A stretch of 9,955 bases of DNA from Deltaproteobacteria bacterium (GTDB lineage Bacteria; Desulfobacterota; Desulfovibrionia; Desulfovibrionales; Desulfovibrionaceae). The stretch is from contig JAJBSY010000046.1 in the NCBI GenBank assembly GCA_020861205.1, positions 1 through 9,955 of the forward strand, in the 5' to 3' direction. This document shows, one piece after another, positions 1 through 6,168 of the stretch. The notes under the pieces are model-generated. The model saw only the letters and a program-made list of their open reading frames with translations. It made no database searches and had not been told where the DNA came from. Each line of letters begins with the position of its first letter. Positions within the stretch are counted from its first letter, which is position 1. The position numbers and the translations under genes are program-made.

Positions 1-306
1 GCTGATGATTGTCGGCCCTTCATCGAGACGGACGGCGATGACGTTATACGGAGCGGGATACTGGGGCAGGTACTCTTTGTGGAATATCACCCACGAGAGG
101 ATCTCTCCTTCCCCACCGACGGGCTTCCATTCGTACTTGGAGGAAAGGCACGCCGGGCAGGCCGGTCCCGGAGGATACCGCCAAACGCCGCAATCCGAGC
201 AGCATTGCAGGTACAGTCGGCCTGTCAGTTTGAGGTAGTCCCAGAAAAATTGGTCGTACAGGGCAAGGATACGCGGGGGGGTGGCCGTCACTTGCATGGC
301 TTTCAT
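1..306 (-). CDS. DUF35 zinc-ribbon/OB-fold protein, partner of the adjacent thiolase-like enzyme (3' end outside window)
   Basis: The visible 102 residues begin at ATG 306 and run off the left edge of the window. Residues about 35-53 form a zinc ribbon with two CX2C pairs (C36/C39 and C50/C53) around a PPG turn. From about residue 66 an OB-fold starts (GEGEILSW, then PYNVIAVRLDEGP), which is the normal DUF35 order; family members are usually about 130-150 residues. DUF35 proteins are known to form complexes with SCP2-type thiolases or thiolase-like aldolases, for example BbsA with BbsB in anaerobic toluene degradation and ChsH2 with Ltp2 in steroid side-chain degradation. The gene starts 1 bp after the thiolase stop, and its ribosome site GGAG lies inside the last thiolase codons, 6 nt from the ATG, which implies translational coupling. 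A second ATG at codon 4 is less well spaced. The family call is firm; the substrate is unknown. Confidence 0.92.
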   Translation of the reverse strand, partial: MKAMQVTATPPRILALYDQFFWDYLKLTGRLYLQCCSDCGVWRYPPGPACPACLSSKYEWKPVGGEGEILSWVIFHKEYLPQYPAPYNVIAVRLDEGPTIIS

Positions 307-307
307 A

Positions 308-1465
308 TTATACTCCATAAATGATGGACGTGGCATTCCCGGCGATGTCCGACGTATAGTGAACGCGTCGGCAATCCCGGATCTGGCGCGCGCCGCACTC
401 GCCGCGCAACTGTCTGACGCATTCTATCTGGTGGTTCCAGCCCTGCATGTAACTTTCGGACAGATGGCCGCCGCTGGTGTTGACCGGCAGCTTGCCGGCG
501 AGCCCGATACCTTCTTCCCGCATGAAGCGGCCGGCTTCGCCGACCTTGCAGTAGCCGTAGCCTTCGAGCGCGAGGGGAACGTGGACGGAAAAACTGTCAT
601 ATACTTGCAGGATATCGATATCCTTCGGATCCAGGCCGGAAATGCCGAATACCTGCTCCGCGGAGGCTTGTTGCGCGGACCGGTAGAAATCCGTCAGGCG
701 GGGTTCCAGGCTCGTGGCTCCCTTGTTGCTGTCATAACGGCTTAATGCTTCGATGAATACCGGCCTGGATGATAGTTTTTTTGCCAGCTCCGCTTCGGCG
801 ATGATGAGCGAAACGCCGCCGTCATTGATAAGACAGTAATCGAAAAGGCGCAGGGGCTCGGTTATATAAGAGGCGGCCATATACTCGTCGATGGTGATGC
901 GTTTACGCTGGATTGCGTTGGGGTTGACCGACGCGCCCTCGCGCTGGGCGACGGCCACGTGCCCGAGATCCCGCTCGCTGACGCCAAGCAACTCGCCATA
1001 TCGGCGGAACATCATCGCATAGAGCGCCCCTTGCGACGTCATCCCCCAGGGGGAATGATAGATGTAGGAAAGATACTCGTTGCCCCCCATGGCTTGCGGT
1101 CCGCCGTATTGCGTCTTGGCCGAGCGCTGGTCGTTGCCGTAGACCAGGGCGACCACGTCCGCTTGCCCGCTTTCAATAGCCATGCACGCTTGAAAAACCG
1201 ACATGACGGCGTCGGATTGATCGCCCCAGCGCGCGTCCATGCCCAGAATTTCGGCCATCCGTTCATACGCGGTCGTCGGGCCGACGATCAGGCCGTTAAT
1301 TTGGTCGCGTGTCAGGGCGGCGTCCGCGAGTGCGTTGCGGAATGCGGCCACGGCGTAGCCGTAGCTGTCGTCCGGACGCTCGCCCGCGCGCACGCGCGTC
1401 CAATCGCCGACCCAATCGGTGTGTCCGACGCCGATAACGGCGGCGATGCGTTTCATTGATTTCAT
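308..1465 (-). CDS. SCP2/lipid-transfer-type thiolase-like enzyme, nucleophilic Cys apparently absent
   Basis: This 385-residue protein has the full length of the SCP2/lipid-transfer thiolase family. Recognisable parts are the N-terminal IAAVIGVGHTDW strand, the central VALVYGNDQRS segment (about 106-115), LRLFDYCLINDGG (205-217), VYDSFS (288-293) and the C-terminal NTSGGHLSESYMQGWNH (329-345) followed by VRQLRGE. Aligning by eye on the residue spacing before SG (99-100), the position of the thiolase nucleophilic Cys is taken by S84; the only nearby Cys, C94, is ten residues too late. The usual GHPxG motif is replaced by ESYMQGW. Family members of this kind work as acyl-CoA thiolases or retro-aldolases with a DUF35 partner, and a DUF35 gene follows directly. 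The start at 1465 overlaps the upstream stop as ATGA and has GGAG 7 nt upstream. The product probably acts in the cytoplasm at the C-C cleavage step of a CoA-thioester pathway. Whether it is a thiolase, an aldolase or catalytically altered cannot be settled by eye. Confidence 0.9.
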   Translation of the reverse strand: MKSMKRIAAVIGVGHTDWVGDWTRVRAGERPDDSYGYAVAAFRNALADAALTRDQINGLIVGPTTAYERMAEILGMDARWGDQSDAVMSVFQACMAIESGQADVVALVYGNDQRSAKTQYGGPQAMGGNEYLSYIYHSPWGMTSQGALYAMMFRRYGELLGVSERDLGHVAVAQREGASVNPNAIQRKRITIDEYMAASYITEPLRLFDYCLINDGGVSLIIAEAELAKKLSSRPVFIEALSRYDSNKGATSLEPRLTDFYRSAQQASAEQVFGISGLDPKDIDILQVYDSFSVHVPLALEGYGYCKVGEAGRFMREEGIGLAGKLPVNTSGGHLSESYMQGWNHQIECVRQLRGECGARQIRDCRRVHYTSDIAGNATSIIYGV

Positions 1466-2679
1466 TTGAATACTCCGGCTGTTTCGAGTTGGTCCAAGGT
1501 GTCGGGCTTCAGGCCGAGCAGCATGGACAGGACCTCCCGGGTATGCTCGCCCAGGAGAGGAGGCCGAACGAGCTCGATCCGCTCGCCGTCGACACGGTAT
1601 GGCGGGGAGGCGTAAAGGCTGCGGCCCAGCTCGGGATGGTCGACGCGTTGCCAGTATGCACGCGCGGCGAGTTGGGCGTCTTTTTCGATCAGGTAACGCG
1701 CGTTGGCGACGCCGGCGGCGGGAATTCCGGCTTGCCGCAACATGGCGGCAACCTCGTCGGCCGGGCGATCCCCGGTCCAGGCGGATACGATTGCGTCAAG
1801 AGCGGTGCGGTTGGCGATTCGAGCCGGGGCGGTCGCGTAATCGGGCGAGGCGGCGAGCGACGGCTGACCCAGGAGGTCGGCCATGGCGCGCCACGCCGTA
1901 TCCGAATCGACGGTAATCGCGCACCAGGAATCCTCGCCCTTGCACCGGTAGATACCATGGGGAGCCATTTCTTGGGAAGTGTTGGAGCCTTGCGGCGGGT
2001 TTTCACCGGTCATGGCCTGGTATGTGAAGGCGGTACCGATGAAGTTGATCGTGGATTCGACCTGCGCAAGGTCTATTTTCATGCCTTTTCCCGTCAACCG
2101 TTTGTACCGCAGAGCGGCGAGCACGGCGAAGGCGGCGTGGTACGGGTTGGCGGCGTGATCCGGATAGTGGGTGCCGGGTCCGACGGGATCATCGGGACCG
2201 TAGGCCGTGGACCACATAAGGCCGGAGACCGCGCTTATGGTCATGCCAACGCCGAGCATACCGGCGCGGGGACCGTCCTCGCCGTACATCGGCATGGACA
2301 AATAGATAATGTCGGGTTTGACGGCTCGAACCGCCTCGTATCCGAGGCCAAGGCGATCCATGGCGCCGGGCCCGTAGTTGTTCGAAATGACGTCGGATTG
2401 CCGGATGATATCAAAGACGAGGGCGCGGCCGGCTTCGGTCTTGAGGTCCAGGACGACGCTTTTTTTCCTGGTATTGCGGGAGGCGAAATAGCCGCTCCGG
2501 TTAACCCCGTATACGCGGTCTTTAAAAGGACCGCCGGTGCGTACGGAATCGAGCCGAACGGAACTTTCGATCTTCACGACATCGGCGCCGAAATCGGAAA
2601 AGATCTTGGTGCCGAAAGGGCCCGCTCCCGCCCACGTGAGGTCCGCGAAGCGCACTCCTTTCAAAAAATCAGGTTTCAT
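1462..2679 (-). CDS. Class III (CaiB/BaiF family) acyl-CoA transferase, probable catalytic subunit
   Basis: This is a 405-residue CaiB/BaiF protein of normal family length. It opens with the family signature FADLTWAGAGPFGTKIFSDFGADVVKIE (in part at residues 11-38). The region HYPDHAANPYHAAFAVLAAL (171-190) contains D174, the likely catalytic Asp that forms the acyl-anhydride in this family, followed by TGKGMKIDLAQVE. The C-terminal GEHTREVL is also typical. The enzyme would move CoA between carboxylic acids in the cytoplasm. The reading frame extends to a GTG at 2685, but that codon overlaps the AAGGAG ribosome site (2685-2690). ATG 2679 is therefore the better start: it lies 5 nt from AAGGAG and overlaps the stop of the upstream paralog as ATGA. 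Two adjacent, different family members suggest a heteromeric enzyme like BbsEF, which activates benzylsuccinate. The actual acids are unknown. Confidence 0.93.
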   Translation of the reverse strand: MKPDFLKGVRFADLTWAGAGPFGTKIFSDFGADVVKIESSVRLDSVRTGGPFKDRVYGVNRSGYFASRNTRKKSVVLDLKTEAGRALVFDIIRQSDVISNNYGPGAMDRLGLGYEAVRAVKPDIIYLSMPMYGEDGPRAGMLGVGMTISAVSGLMWSTAYGPDDPVGPGTHYPDHAANPYHAAFAVLAALRYKRLTGKGMKIDLAQVESTINFIGTAFTYQAMTGENPPQGSNTSQEMAPHGIYRCKGEDSWCAITVDSDTAWRAMADLLGQPSLAASPDYATAPARIANRTALDAIVSAWTGDRPADEVAAMLRQAGIPAAGVANARYLIEKDAQLAARAYWQRVDHPELGRSLYASPPYRVDGERIELVRPPLLGEHTREVLSMLLGLKPDTLDQLETAGVFK

Positions 2680-3830
2680 ATACACTCCTTCACCATGGCG
2701 TTGTGCTCGCCCAACGACGGCGCGCGGCCGGTAGCCCAGACCTGCGGCGTCAGCTTGTAGGGCGCTCCGGGAAAACGTATTCTTCTTCCGTCTTCCATCT
2801 CCACGTGCGTGAAAAAATCGCGATACGCGAGCTGGGGATCCGCGATGACGTCGCTGACACGGTTCACCGGACCCATGACGATGCGGCGCGCTATCGCCTG
2901 GCGCGTCAGCTCTTCCTTATCGAATTGGGTCGAAAAAGAGGTGAACACTTCACGGAATTCCGCGTGCGCCTCGTTTGTCGTCCGCCATTCCCTGTCCAGC
3001 CATCGGTCCTGCGAAAAAAAGGTTCCTGCGGGATGGCCGATTTCGATCATCCAGGCTACCAGTGAATTCCATGAATTGCCGACGCGGGTCGGCGAGGAAA
3101 GAAAAACGAAACCATCCCGGCAGGGGAAAATATCCTCGGCCGCGTCGCGCGTTCCCTCGCCCCCACGGATCGAAACGCGCTCCTCGAGATCCCAGACCTG
3201 GACCGCGTTCTGCAATGAATGCGCGATGCATTCCTGTACCGAGACGTCTATCAGATGGCCTTGCCCGCTCGCTTCCAGGTGGTTGAGCGCGATAGCCGTT
3301 ACGGTAGCCGCGTATATCGAGCCGAGCATGGTTGCCTGTTGGAAAGGCAGGGCCAGGGGTTCGCGATCGATGCGCCCGGACATCCAGGCGATGCCTCCCG
3401 CGGCCTGAAGCACGAGGTCGGAAGCGGGCGCGTCGGCAAGCGGTCCGGTCACGCCGTATGGAGAAATGACAGTGATCACGGCATGGGGCGCGTCGGAACG
3501 AAGCTGAGCCAGCCTGTCGTAAAGCGGCCCGTCGCGTTCCAGGAAAATAACCCGCGCGCTGGCGACCAATGCGGCAAGGGGCTCTTCAGTATGCGGGTCG
3601 GAAAAATCGAAAGTGACGCTTTTTTTGTTGGCATTAAAAAAAGCGGCCCGTGCCTGCCATTCGGGTGACAGGGTACGGTTCGGGCGACCCCCTGAAGGCT
3701 CGATCCGTATCACCTCGGCTCCCAGATCGGCAAAGAGCCTTCCCGCGTACAGGCCATAGCGCCACGTCAGGTCGAGAATGCGGATTCCCCCGTAGGGAGA
3801 GGTCTGTATTGTTTCCTTATCATTTGCCAT
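2676..3830 (-). CDS. Class III (CaiB/BaiF family) acyl-CoA transferase, probable non-catalytic subunit
   Basis: This 384-residue protein is the first gene of the operon. It has the CaiB/BaiF N-terminal signature (IRILDLTW at 16-23, then FADLGAEVIRIEP), the NANKKSVTFD segment (67-75), ISPYGVTGP (122-130), GQGHLIDVSVQE (189-200) and the C-terminal SLGEHN. Where family members carry the catalytic Asp about four residues before a Gly ahead of a helix, this protein reads PFQQATMLGS (162-171), with A166 or a Gln instead of Asp. It is therefore probably the structural or substrate-binding partner of the next gene product, though this rests on an alignment by eye. The start ATG 3830 has a good ribosome site, AAAGGAGT (3837-3844). 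The two paralogs are clearly diverged, so this is not a recent duplication. Confidence 0.92.
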   Translation of the reverse strand: MANDKETIQTSPYGGIRILDLTWRYGLYAGRLFADLGAEVIRIEPSGGRPNRTLSPEWQARAAFFNANKKSVTFDFSDPHTEEPLAALVASARVIFLERDGPLYDRLAQLRSDAPHAVITVISPYGVTGPLADAPASDLVLQAAGGIAWMSGRIDREPLALPFQQATMLGSIYAATVTAIALNHLEASGQGHLIDVSVQECIAHSLQNAVQVWDLEERVSIRGGEGTRDAAEDIFPCRDGFVFLSSPTRVGNSWNSLVAWMIEIGHPAGTFFSQDRWLDREWRTTNEAHAEFREVFTSFSTQFDKEELTRQAIARRIVMGPVNRVSDVIADPQLAYRDFFTHVEMEDGRRIRFPGAPYKLTPQVWATGRAPSLGEHNAMVKECI

Positions 3831-3888
3831 ACTGTTACTCCTTTACGGAAGTACTGTGATCTATTCGTGTTACCCGGGTATGGTTAGA

Positions 3889-3917
3889 AATATACCTATC
3901 GCTTAACATACTGAAAA
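3889..3917 (-). promoter_or_regulatory. Candidate promoter of the CoA-transferase/thiolase operon
   Basis: On the minus strand a TTTTCA hexamer (3912-3917) is followed after 17 nt by TATATT (3889-3894), in an AT-rich stretch just upstream of the operon. Transcription would start near 3882 and give a leader of about 50 nt. A perfect 10-bp palindrome, TACCCGGGTA (3871-3880), lies at the expected start of transcription and could be an operator, but I recognise no regulator for it. The -35 match is only moderate. Confidence 0.4.
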
Positions 3918-4190
3918 ATGATATTTTATTTTAAAAAACCATAAATAAATTTTATATGAGTGTTGCAAGGACTTCCAAACATTCCGGAGTCGGAAGCCGT
4001 CAACGGCTTCACCAGTGTTGACTCGGGCCGGCGTGGCCGTTACGGGAAGGCTGAGGCGAGCGTCGGGCGGGGTCGGGCTGGCATTGAGAGGCGCGGCGTG
4101 AAACTTTCCAGGCTTGTGCCGGAAGGGGGGATACTTCCTGAGGTTGTTCGTAACCCTGCGTACCTTTTTGACGAATTTTTGACCGGTCAC

Positions 4191-4224
4191 AAAAAAGTCC
4201 CGGCAGCCTTACAGAGCTACCGGG
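4191..4224 (-). terminator. Rho-independent terminator-like hairpin (minus strand)
   Basis: On the minus strand a 9-bp stem (CCCGGTAGC with GCTGCCGGG, including one G-U pair) and an 8-nt loop are followed by AC and six T residues. It would stop leftward transcription coming from the accessory region, for example from the gene at 4704-5654, before it reaches the CoA-transferase operon. It might instead be part of a small structured RNA. Confidence 0.55.
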
Positions 4225-4317
4225 GCCTGGGTGTTTTTCTCTGCCAGTGTACGGCAATGTGACTGGATTCCGTCCTTCGTGAAAAGGGCGATTCCTCCGA
4301 CGTCAAGACTCAAAGCG

Positions 4318-4353
4318 GCGGCCCTCGGTGTCATACCAGAGGGCCGCTTTCTT
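4318..4353 (+). terminator. Rho-independent terminator just upstream of the broken repressor gene
   Basis: A 9-bp stem (GCGGCCCTC, 4318-4326, with GAGGGCCGC, 4339-4347) and a 12-nt loop are followed by TTTCTT. No plus-strand gene is visible upstream, so it either ends an unrecognised short transcript, ends a lost gene, or acts as an attenuator in the leader of the repressor gene that starts 17 nt later. Confidence 0.6.
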
Positions 4354-4369
4354 CATGAGGGCTATGAAT

Positions 4370-4683
4370 ATGGATGACTTCATTCTCGAGTTAAATCGAG
4401 TATTTCTGGCGGCTGGCTGCACAACCCAGGTACAATTGGCGACTTTCTGGGCATACGCCAGTCTTCAATATCCGATGCCAAGCGCCGAAAGAGCATCCCG
4501 GCTGAATGGCTGCTTAAGTTACTGCGACACGATCAAAGCAACCCGGATTGGATATTAACCGGACAGGGGGCACGCTACCTACGGCCTGCTGATGAAAATA
4601 AAAGAAAAGTCATCCGAGTGGTTGAAGTTAGGCTGCCAGAGGATGCTCGGCCCAGGAATTTTGGTGAACGAGTTGGTGCGTAG
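4370..4683 (+). pseudogene. Phage CI-type helix-turn-helix repressor, frameshifted
   Basis: The first frame, from ATG 4370, gives MDDFILELNRVFLAAG then CTTQVQLA. The frame then fails, but a shift at about 4441 restores DFLGIRQSSISDAKRR, KSIPAEWLLKLLRHD, SNPDWILTGQGARYL and so on to TAG 4683. The joined product, about 104 residues, is a bacteriophage CI repressor N-terminal domain: the recognition helix segment is GIRQSSISDAKRR and the domain end NPDWILTG is typical. One deleted base in the run GGCGGAC explains the break. The C-terminal S24-like domain of full CI repressors is absent; only a charged tail follows, as in short HTH-only relatives. A GAGGG at 4357-4361 is a weak ribosome site for 4370. 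It is either a decayed prophage repressor or a sequencing error in a live one. The stop lies 20 bp from the convergent neighbour. Confidence 0.82.
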
Positions 4684-4703
4684 GGCTTTGCTTGAACCTG
4701 CAT

Positions 4704-5654
4704 TCACTTTTTCCTCTTCATAATGGTTTCAGGAGCAAAGGCTTCACAGAACGTACGGCATCCTATTTTAAAAAGGTAAGCCGTAACGTAAACGACCAAT
4801 GCCTTTGAGCCGAGTTGGAAATTCGCAAAGGCTCCGGCAACCGCTATGGGTAAAAGTTTTTTGTCGTAAAGCAGTGCTAAGCCGCCTGACCATGCTTTGT
4901 ATAATTCATCATTTTGGTCGCACAGAGTTATCCACAGAACTCTTTTGAAGGCAGATAAAGCTTTTCTGCCTATTGAACTTTCGGGAACTGCGACATTAGG
5001 CGGTGGAAGTTGCAATATTTCTTGACGCGGTATCTGTAGAAGCGTTGAATTTCTAAAGTCATTAAAAAGATCTATCGAGGCATCTGGAAGAGAATTCCCT
5101 ATGCGGGCAAGAATTTGGGCCTCTCCCTCATTGCTGACTAAAATGCTAACTGCTTCTTTCTGTATTGTATCTATATCAAATGTTTCATTGAGTCCTTCCG
5201 CCTTCGCACCCGCTAAAATTGCTTCCTCTTCTAATCGAAGGACTATGGCCTCATAAAATTCTTTCCGATTTTTTTCACTTTGAATATTTCTTATATTTTT
5301 GATGGCTAACCGGATGTTATCTTTTGATTTAGCATATTCCGCTGACCTTATATATGCAACAGCTAGAAGGGAATAGGCTTCAATCCTAATTCGCGTTGTT
5401 TCGCTAGAAGATTTGACTACATGCTCTAAATGTCGAATTGCAAATGGTATGTCACCACATTCAATCGCAGTTTCTGACAACACGTTAAGAGACGAGAGCC
5501 ATCGCGCATTTTGATTGGTCGCCTTTGCTAGCTCACGGATATCATACGCAAAGGCTTTTGCAGAAGCCAAGTCCCTGTCAGTACAGGCTTGATGTAATCC
5601 CAGAGTTAGTCTTTTGAAACGCTCCTTCTGGGCCACGGTAAGAGTTTGTTTCAT
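4704..5654 (-). CDS. Protein of unknown function: helical-repeat N-terminus with conserved-looking hydrophobic C-terminal module
   Basis: I do not recognise a named family for this 316-residue protein. Residues about 15-155 are helical and look like TPR-type repeats (for example ALKN-like helices around 28-45, 52-80, 90-120 and 130-150). A linker with LQLPPPN (215-220) leads to a C-terminal module with WITLC (241-245), LYKAWSGGLALLYDKK (251-266) and a largely hydrophobic stretch (268-297) ending GCRTFCEAF and IMKRKK. This could sit on or in the membrane. Codon use is clearly more AT-rich than in the flanking genes, as expected for acquired cargo. The start ATG 5654 lacks a ribosome site but follows a good promoter by 6 nt, so the mRNA is probably leaderless. 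It lies between a broken phage repressor and a umuC remnant, in an island-like setting where defence or phage-derived cargo is common; a defence role is only a guess. Confidence 0.8.
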   Translation of the reverse strand: MKQTLTVAQKERFKRLTLGLHQACTDRDLASAKAFAYDIRELAKATNQNARWLSSLNVLSETAIECGDIPFAIRHLEHVVKSSSETTRIRIEAYSLLAVAYIRSAEYAKSKDNIRLAIKNIRNIQSEKNRKEFYEAIVLRLEEEAILAGAKAEGLNETFDIDTIQKEAVSILVSNEGEAQILARIGNSLPDASIDLFNDFRNSTLLQIPRQEILQLPPPNVAVPESSIGRKALSAFKRVLWITLCDQNDELYKAWSGGLALLYDKKLLPIAVAGAFANFQLGSKALVVYVTAYLFKIGCRTFCEAFAPETIMKRKK

Positions 5655-5660
5655 CGCTAA

Positions 5661-5689
5661 ATAATACCAATTGAAAATCTATATGCCAA
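5661..5689 (-). promoter_or_regulatory. Strong sigma-70-type promoter giving a leaderless transcript
   Basis: On the minus strand TTGGCA (5684-5689) is followed after exactly 17 nt by TATTAT (5661-5666). Only six nucleotides separate the -10 box from the ATG at 5654, so the expected first transcribed base is at or next to the start codon. No Shine-Dalgarno sequence is present, which agrees with leaderless translation of the 316-residue protein. Confidence 0.7.
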
Positions 5690-5710
5690 GCTCTATGAGC
5701 GTCTCGTTCG

Positions 5711-5925
5711 CCTATCGGACGCCGCATGGCGAAACGCCTTGAACGGTACGGCGTCTTCAAGCGCGGTAGCTTCGCGACATGCCACATTCGCTGGCAAGAA
5801 CGTTCTAACGGTCATTGGGGAGAAAACCGGGCGCGAACTCGGGGTTCCCCTGCATCATGCAGGACGAAGCCCCGATGCCGCGCAAGACGCTGGTTTCCTC
5901 CCGCTCTTTCGGCCGCCATTACTAA
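5711..5925 (+). pseudogene. umuC: Remnant of umuC (Y-family DNA polymerase V subunit), two frameshifts
   Basis: Three successive frames read as one UmuC segment. The first gives PIGRRMAKRLERYGVF and FATCHIRW (about 5711-5780), matching the helix-hairpin-helix region of UmuC. The second gives KNVLTVIGEKTGRELGVP (about 5787-5850). The third, after an extra base in the CCCC run near 5850, gives CIMQDEAPMPRKTLVSSRSFGR before TAA 5925. The SRSFG motif at the start of the little-finger domain is characteristic. Only about 70 of the usual 420 or so residues remain; the polymerase active site and the C-terminus are missing, so no function is possible. UmuC homologues are SOS lesion-bypass polymerases and are often carried by phages and mobile elements. 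The left edge of the remnant abuts the promoter of the unknown gene, suggesting that segment was joined to an already broken umuC. Confidence 0.82.
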
Positions 5926-6126
5926 ATATACTTTCAAGAATATTGAGCCCATCTCGTCTTTTTTTTTAGAATTCTGGCAGCGTTAGACATTATTTCCCCT
6001 AACAATTTTCATAATGGCACGAAAACCTATTTGGAAATTGACTTTCCGGTCCTCAATAGAGCGTATCACATAGAAATATTTTGATTGAGTTTCTTTTACC
6101 GTGTTAGCCACGTGTTAGCCAGACGC
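5926..6126. other. AT-rich stretch without a clear gene, between the umuC remnant and the tRNA terminator
   Basis: This looks like leftover mobile-element DNA. On the minus strand a 42-codon frame (GTG 6111 to TAA 5983) reads ETQSKYFYVIRSIEDRKVNF then FRAIMKIVRGNNV, a plausible-looking peptide. It has no ribosome site, and its start lies inside the tandem repeat. It could be a small phage gene, a decayed fragment, or chance. A run of nine T residues lies at 5960-5968. I see no integrase. Confidence 0.4.
6100..6121. repeat. Perfect 11-bp tandem direct repeat beside the tRNA-Asn 3' end
   Basis: The unit CGTGTTAGCCA occurs twice head to tail (6100-6110 and 6111-6121), 48 bp from the 3' end of the tRNA gene. 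Short direct repeats near a tRNA 3' end can be arm-type binding sites of a tyrosine integrase, which would fit the phage remnants nearby. No integrase gene is present to support this. Confidence 0.75.
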
Positions 6127-6160
6127 AAAAAAGCGGTTATGACTTTCATCATAACCGCTT
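6127..6160 (-). terminator. Rho-independent terminator of the tRNA-Asn transcript
   Basis: A perfect 12-bp stem (AAGCGGTTATGA with TCATAACCGCTT, plus-strand 6131-6142 and 6149-6160) and a 6-nt loop are followed on the minus strand by six T residues. It lies directly downstream of the tRNA 3' end. Confidence 0.88.
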
Positions 6161-6168
6161 GATTTTCC

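Larger units (their letters stand above)
3845..4369. other. Intergenic region between the CoA-transferase operon and the broken repressor gene
   Basis: No convincing gene is seen here. The reading frames on both strands are ordinary chance frames of GC-rich DNA without family resemblance or good ribosome sites. The stretch contains the operon promoter, a small perfect hairpin (arms GAAGCCG/CGGCTTC with loop TCAA, 3993-4010), a minus-strand terminator-like hairpin and a plus-strand terminator. The base composition shifts sharply, from very AT-rich (about 3885-3960) to GC-rich (about 4010-4140), which suggests a composite origin. Confidence 0.6.

Noticed and set aside
1456..2760. 434-codon plus-strand open frame opposite the catalytic CoA-transferase gene
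   Set aside because: It is the antisense shadow of a clear CaiB/BaiF gene; its translation is glycine/arginine-rich without domain motifs.
3903..4262. Open frames of about 80-100 codons on both strands upstream of the CoA operon
   Set aside because: They overlap each other on opposite strands in GC-rich DNA, lack ribosome sites and match no family I know.
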